From Coenobita brevimanus (taxonomy: Eukaryota; Arthropoda; Malacostraca; Decapoda; Coenobitidae), in contig CM064669.1 of assembly GCA_032717465.1 (NCBI GenBank), positions 42,725,853 through 42,789,852 on the forward strand: a DNA stretch of 64,000 nucleotides. The letters run 5' to 3'. Both the position numbers and the translations under genes were made by a program. The number at the start of each line of letters is the position of its first letter. The stretch's first letter is position 1. Below the pieces are notes generated by a model that saw only the letters and a program-made list of their open reading frames with translations, was not told the origin of the DNA and did not search any database. Shown in pieces: positions 58,385-64,000 of the stretch.

Positions 58385-59090
58385 CTGGTCACAGGCAATA
58401 TTTGCACAATGACAGGCAACATTTTTCCGTCACAGACAATATTTTTAAGTTATTCTCTTACATCACAGCCAATACTGTTTCATGATTTACGTCATAAGTA
58501 ATACTTTTTGCCACAGACAGTATTTTTTCATCACAGACAATATTTGACATCACAAGCAATATTTTCAGGCCACAAGGCAATATTTTCACATCACAATACA
58601 ATATTTAGGAGTCACAGGGAATATTTTTACGTCACAAGTGAACATTGAGACGTAACAGGCAATATCTTTGTCACAGAAATATTTAGACGTCACACACAAT
58701 ATCTCAGCTTCACAAATGAATTTTTAGACATGGGAAATATTTTTGGCACGGGGAAATATTTAGACGTCACAGAGATATTTACGCCACAATGCAGTATTTA
58801 GACGTCACAGGCAATATCTTTACGTCATAAGACAATATTTGGACGTCACAGGGAATAAACGGTAATACAGGTACTCGTATTTAGACGTCACAGGCTTTAT
58901 GTCATAAGGCAATATTTGACATCCTAGGCTATGCCTTCACGCCACACGCAATGTGTTTATGTCACAATGCAATATTGAGGCGTCACAGGCAATATGTTTA
59001 CGTCGCAGAGCAATATTTAGACGTTACAGGCAATATTTAGACATCACAAGGCAACAGCTTGACGTCACAGAGAATATTTTTACGGTGCAA
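58385..59090. repeat. Degenerate ~20-bp array with ACGTCA cores (copy B)
   Basis: About 30 units of the TTTACGTCACAGGCAATATC type, longer than in copy A (about 20). Spacing varies from 18 to 30 bp. Confidence 0.8.
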
Positions 59091-60135
59091 AGGCGGTGAT
59101 CTATTCTTGCCGCAGCCACTCGCACGTCATGGACACGAACAAAGGGATAAAGGAACGAATGTATCAAGACGAAAATAATTGGAATTCTTGCTAGAGCGGC
59201 TAACGAGCTCTCTGGAAACATTCCAACTTCCGAGAATGGAGGCAGACTCAAAATATCCCATCACGTAACTGAAACCAATTATCCGTTAAAAATCATATAT
59301 AAATAAAATGTCCATTGTTCAGACATGAGCTCTTGAAATATTAACACAAACGCCACTCATCAGCGACCAAATTTGCTTCCCCTAATTCCTTCATCGCGAG
59401 TCACCAATACAGAACACAGCTGCTCCCCAAAAATTATATACAAATATATTTGTCCATTATTTTACCAGGAGTTCCTCAAAGAATAACTTACAGGTCTCTA
59501 AATCGCGACCAAATTAGTTCTTGAACACTTTCATCATGCTGTCATTATCATTCTTATTTTTTGCCATACTCGATGAACTATTATTTGCTACTGGAGGTTT
59601 TACTGACACTCTGAAATGAATTTGCTGATATGTGAGGGTTGTTGGATGGAGTTGTGTGACGAGGGATCAAACTTTGCAGTTCTGGGGGGACAGTCACACA
59701 AACTTCCACACACGCCAAAAATCCCCCAGAATTTGTGAGGCGTTATGATCTACTTTCTCAACATGTTCAAATCCTCTTTTTTCTGTCACGGCACAGCTAG
59801 GTATTTTCTTGGCAAGATTAGGCGATTTTGTTCTGGAAAGGGAAATCCTAACAGCGAAAAGATATATTGTTATTCAATTTCTGCAATACGTAAGGACTTG
59901 TATTGTCATCACCACCATCCTCACCCCCACCATCATCAGTCTCATTATCAGCCTCAGCAGGTCCACCACACGATAAAGATATGTTCTGTTGTCTTCGTTT
60001 TGTCCAGCCGATTGCAGTCCACCAGATTTATGGATACTGGCCCATCATTTGGTTCTCTATCCGCATCGTTCTCTCACTCCATCTCTGGGCCACCACAATC
60101 CCTCATTTACTCATCAAGGATCTTCTAGAGCTGTA

Positions 60136-60344
60136 CAGTCGAAATCGAAAGTCGTGTCGTCTCCAACACTGCATTTTGCATGGTATACGAAAATCAGTGT
60201 GGTGAACCCGCAGTAGCTGCCACTGATGACACAGATTTGTGGTCAAATAAAGGACCTAAATGAGTTGCTGTGGATTCAACGACTTATTTTCAAAGCCCGC
60301 GGAGAGAAGACCTGAAGAGATAACGAAACTTTTGATGCCGACTG
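60136..60344. mobile_element. Tc1/mariner-type MITE, 209 bp (copy B)
   Basis: Same element as 17868-18076, same length, TA on both sides. The left terminus is more diverged here (CAGTCGAAATCGAAAGT), the right one intact (ACTTTTGATGCCGACTG). Confidence 0.75.
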
Positions 60345-60604
60345 TACATCCAGCCCTATCCACTCATGCGGTAACAACTCCATCCTTCACTTTTCCACCC
60401 GCTTCTTACAGCGTCCATCACAACAGTCACTAACAATCACGGGACGATGCTTTAATGCAGCTATATTTTTATCTGTCTCTCATTTCTCCTTGGGACAAAG
60501 GAAACCATGTTATTTTCAATGCCTCCCAAACCCAATTCTTCCATCTCTCAACTCGGCACAGTCTTCCACGTGACTATCTCTTGACTTGCAGCAACTCCTT
60601 ACTC

Positions 60605-60830
60605 ATTCCTTTATAGGAGGAGGCGAGAAGGAGGGAAGATAAGACAGAGAGAGGGAAAGGGAAACTTGGACAGAAAGGAAAGAGAGAAAACGAAGAACAG
60701 GGGAGAGGATAAAACAGAAAGAGATAGGATGGAAAGGAATGGGTGGACAGAAAGAAAAGAAAAACTTAAAACAAAGGAAGGAACAGGGGGAGTGACGGAA
60801 AAGAAAGTGAATGAGATGACGGGGAAGCAA
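60605..60830. repeat. Purine-rich tract (copy B)
   Basis: G/A-rich + strand corresponding to 20515-20720. Confidence 0.85.
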
Positions 60831-60929
60831 GGATGACTAATGCAGTGAACTATAATGTGGATGTGAACGAAGGACAACACACGTTTTAGCACCTTCCCTT
60901 GGCCACACCTGTGTACAGCTACCTAACCT

Positions 60930-60933
<4 letters not shown>

Positions 60934-61024
<91 letters not shown>
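60934..61024. repeat. (CT)n(CA)n microsatellite
   Basis: (CT)n to 60967, then (CA)n to 61024. Counterpart of 20820-20978. Confidence 0.96.
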
Positions 61025-61027
<3 letters not shown>

Positions 61028-62127
61028 TAAAAACAATCACGCCACCCCACACTCTCCACCTACACAACCTAGCTACAGGTGCTGTCATATTGTGAAATTT
61101 TGACCCGTGTGTGACTGACAACAGGGTGGCGGCTGCTTCATAGTGTCCTCTGCAAAATCCTGGAGCTGAGGCCATGACTCCACTTTGGGTTTACGAACAG
61201 GACCCATACCCCAGACAGCCAGGGACAGGTGACAGCGGGATAGGACATGTGTAGGGCAGAGGGCAAGGAGGGAAAATGCCAAGATGAGTGGGACATTGCA
61301 TGGAAAGGAGGAAGGAAAGTCTAATTATGTCCGGAAGAGGGAAGCGTGCAAAGGGGGAAGGTAGTAGTCGTGGTGTTAATGGAAGAGAGGGATGGGAGAA
61401 GGGAGGGAAGGTGAAATTATGTAGGACAGATAGGATGAGAAGGTAAAATTTTCTGTGAAAGAGGTGGAGAAAAGGTAAGAACGTAGGAATACTGGTGGTT
61501 ATGGAAAAGGATAAGAGGAAGGAAGAAGGAAACGGAAGTTGAAACATGTACTGAAAAGATGCAAGAATATGAAGTGCAAGAGAAAGAACGCAGCACAGTG
61601 TATGGGAGCGAAACGTTTGTGAAAAGAGGAGCAGAGCAAGGGGTAATGTGTATGGTAGAGGCGAGAGAAGGAAGAATGGTGTGAACGTATGCAGAAGGTG
61701 GAGAGGAGGAAATATGGATGGAAGAGGGGCAGGGCGGCTGCGTGGAAGAGGAAGGGTAGAAAAAGATATTAAGATCGAGGTGGATGTATGTGAATGGTAA
61801 ATGGGAATGAAAGTAAGAATAGGTTCGGAATTGGAAGAGGATGATTAACTGCAGGTGACGGAAAACAATGGAGGTGAAAAGTATGAGGAAAAAAGAAGCA
61901 TGTGTGGAAGACAGGGAGAAAACGGAGAAAGAGGTGGGGAGGAACGAAGGCAGAAAAGACGGAACGAAACTAAAGTAACTGGAAGAGAACTTGCAACATG
62001 GAGTGGAATTTCAATATACAAAAATATATTGTACGAGGGAAAGGAACGAAAGAAAGTGATTTTACGTGTAACAGTTTGGAAGACAGGATGCACGTGGAGG
62101 AACACAACGAGGGAAGGGCAGGAACGT

Positions 62128-62303
<176 letters not shown>

Positions 62304-62314
62304 ATTATACATCT

Positions 62315-62602
62315 CGTCGGTAAGAGAAATACAGTATACTAAACCGTGCCTGAAAGAAGGGTAAATGTGGAAGACAAGTGGAAGACTATGGACACCAAGT
62401 GGGTGGCAGGAAGGACAAGGAAGATGGAACGTGTGTGGACAAAGGGAATTAAGGAAGAAGGAGTTTAATACTTGGTAAAAGAGTGACAACGAAATAATGT
62501 ACATAAAATAATTTCCAAGGGAGGTCTGGAAGAGAAAATATGTGGAAGAGAGGGAAGATGTAGCGAGAGTCAAATATTGGAAGAAAACGGGTGAGGGTAC
62601 GA
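62315..62602. other. 288-bp tract identical to copy A
   Basis: Counterpart of 22223-22510 with no difference seen by eye. The first mismatch on the right is GAGAAAG against GAAAAAA. Confidence 0.75.
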
Positions 62603-62716
62603 AAAAAAGATTTGTGGAAAGGAAGCAAGAAAGATGGAGTGGAAGTGAAGGAGTGGTGGAGAAATATTGGTGGAGTGAAAAGGGTTAGGCAGAAGGAGAG
62701 AGAGAAATGTCTGAAG

Positions 62717-63000
62717 AGTGGGAGGGAGATGGTGTGGAGGTGGAAGAGTGGGAGGGAGATGGTGTGGAAATGGAAGAGTGGGAGGGAGATGGTGTGGAAA
62801 TGGAATGGTGGGAGGGAGATGATGTGGAAGTGGAAGAGTGGGAGGGAGATGGTGTGGAAATGGAATGGTGGGAGGGAGATGATGTGGAAGTGGAAGAGTG
62901 GGAGGGAGATGGTGTGTGGAAGTGGAAGAGTGGGAGGGAGATGGTGTGTGGAAGTGGAAGAGTGGGAGGGAGATGGTGTGTGGAAGTGGAAGAGTGGGGG
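62717..63000. repeat. 30-bp minisatellite, about 9-10 copies (copy B)
   Basis: GAGTGGGAGGGAGATGG units with an alternating TGGAAATGGAATGG variant on the left and three 32-bp units (TGTGTGGAAG) on the right. Confidence 0.93.
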
Positions 63001-63267
63001 GAAAAGCAGGTGACTGTTGGAGAGGAAGGTGTGTGGAGAGGAGGGAGGGACATGGAGTGGAAGTGAAAGACTGGAAGGGAAATACTGGCCGAAAACACGT
63101 ATGGAAGGGAAGGAGAGGAGAGGGAGATCGAGTGAAGGTGGAAGAGTGAAGGAGAAATATTGGCTTGACTCAAAAGAGGCATAAAAGAAGAAAATGTTCA
63201 GAAAAGCGAGGGAAAGAGGGAATGGAAGAGGAGATTGAAGGATAACTGGAGAGGGTAGGATATATGT

Positions 63268-63270
<3 letters not shown>

Positions 63271-63305
<35 letters not shown>
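63271..63305. repeat. (GA)n microsatellite, right edge of copy B
   Basis: About 17 GA units. Homology with copy A ends here. Confidence 0.96.
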
Positions 63306-63307
<2 letters not shown>

Positions 63308-63690
63308 ATGAAATTGTGGAGAAGAAATAACTGAGTCAAAATGGGTATTAAATGCACAAGACAAAGAGAAAAAGAAAGGAAAAGATGGAATGATAATGGA
63401 AGTAGCAGAATAAGACCATGTTAGTCACGGGAAAACAAGGGTGTGAGAGAACAGATGAGAAAGTAAATGTGTGGCAAAGGGTGAGAGATGAAGGAGAAGT
63501 GAAGGAGTAGGGGAATATCGGTGACTGTGAGGGACGAAGGTGGGGTGAGAGTGGAGGGGTGAAGATGAAATACTGAACTGAATGGCGGTACAGGAAAGGT
63601 ACGAGAAAACATCAGCAGAAGAGTGGGAAAAAGTGATGGAGTGTGAGGGAAAGAGAGGGAAAGAAAGAGGGAGTAAGAGAGGAAGAGGAT
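63306..63690. other. Purine-rich non-coding sequence
   Basis: G/A-rich + strand with GGAAAG and GAGTGTGAGG words. No gene recognised. Confidence 0.6.
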
Positions 63691-63900
63691 GAAGGGAAAA
63701 GATGGAGTGGAGGAGGAAGAGGGGAAAAGAAAGACAGAGTGGAAGAGGAAGAGGGGAAAAGAAAGATGGAGTAGAAGAGAAAACGGGGAAAGAAAGATGG
63801 CGTGGCAGAAGATGGAAAAAGAAAGATGGAGTGGAAGAGGAAGTGGATAACAAAAAGATGGAGTGGAAGAGGAAGTGGGTAACAAAAACATGGAGTGGAC
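63690..63900. repeat. ~33-bp purine-rich minisatellite, about 6-7 copies
   Basis: GATGGAGTGGAAGAGGAAG and variants at about 63700, 63733, 63766, 63798, 63824, 63858 and 63890, joined by GGGGAAAAGAAA or GTGGGTAACAAAAA. Confidence 0.8.
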
Positions 63901-64000
63901 GTGGTGCACTGTACACACAAGCCTTGGTTTACTGCCCCGTTTACTTTCCATTCATAGATCATATTCTCGCTGGCTTAAGGAAGCTTCATAACACCGCTTA

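Overview
The window looks like non-genic, repeat-dense nuclear DNA of an animal, most likely a decapod crustacean (crab or shrimp type). The grounds are long dinucleotide tracts everywhere (CA/GT, GA/CT, up to about 150 bp), degraded arthropod-type retrotransposons, and a short dispersed motif with cores AACCCCTTCAGTAC and GATTTTATTCAGCTT that I recall as common in decapod genomic sequence. No host gene is recognisable. Every protein with identifiable homology belongs to a transposable element, and every one carries at least one break.

Layout. 1-5 kb: an RTE-like LINE 3' fragment on + with a (GAT)n tail, then microsatellites and a composite SINE-like block. 5.06-10.8 kb: an LTR retrotransposon of the Ty3/gypsy type on the minus strand. 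Its two ~1.01-kb LTRs flank gag (one nonsense codon), a protease and an integrase zinc-binding segment. Reverse transcriptase, RNase H and the integrase core are missing, and four and a bit 103-109-bp tandem repeats lie beside its 3' LTR. 11-16 kb: satellites, SINE-like repeats and pyrimidine tracts.

16.3-23.6 kb and 58.4-63.3 kb form a direct segmental duplication. It contains an array of ACGTCA-bearing repeats, a 209-bp TA-flanked MITE, microsatellites and a 30-bp minisatellite. Copy A carries about 2.2 kb (with a LINE fragment) that copy B lacks. One ~288-bp stretch is identical between copies whose surroundings differ by roughly 10%.

24-34 kb: CA-rich low-complexity DNA and two minisatellites (24 bp and 29 bp) that appear to have grown out of the dispersed decapod motif, plus a DDE transposase N-terminal fragment. 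34.7-38.7 kb holds the clearest structure: a 3,554-bp DNA transposon with ~340-bp terminal inverted repeats and TA target duplication. It encodes a DDE transposase (D-E spacing 83 by my count) broken by two frameshifts, and it is inserted in the 3' part of a LINE copy. A second LINE copy of the same family at 42.2-43.1 kb shows the uninterrupted site.

44-55 kb: minisatellites, SINE-like blocks, purine-rich tracts and a large GAC/GGT trinucleotide field inside one copy of an old dispersed repeat. 55.7-57.9 kb: an RTE-like LINE on the minus strand with a mutated FADD motif, abutting another LINE 3' end on +. 63.3-64 kb: purine-rich minisatellite.

The elements do not form a pathway. What the window records is an order of insertion, duplication and tandem expansion. 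All coordinates, identities and copy counts were made by eye.
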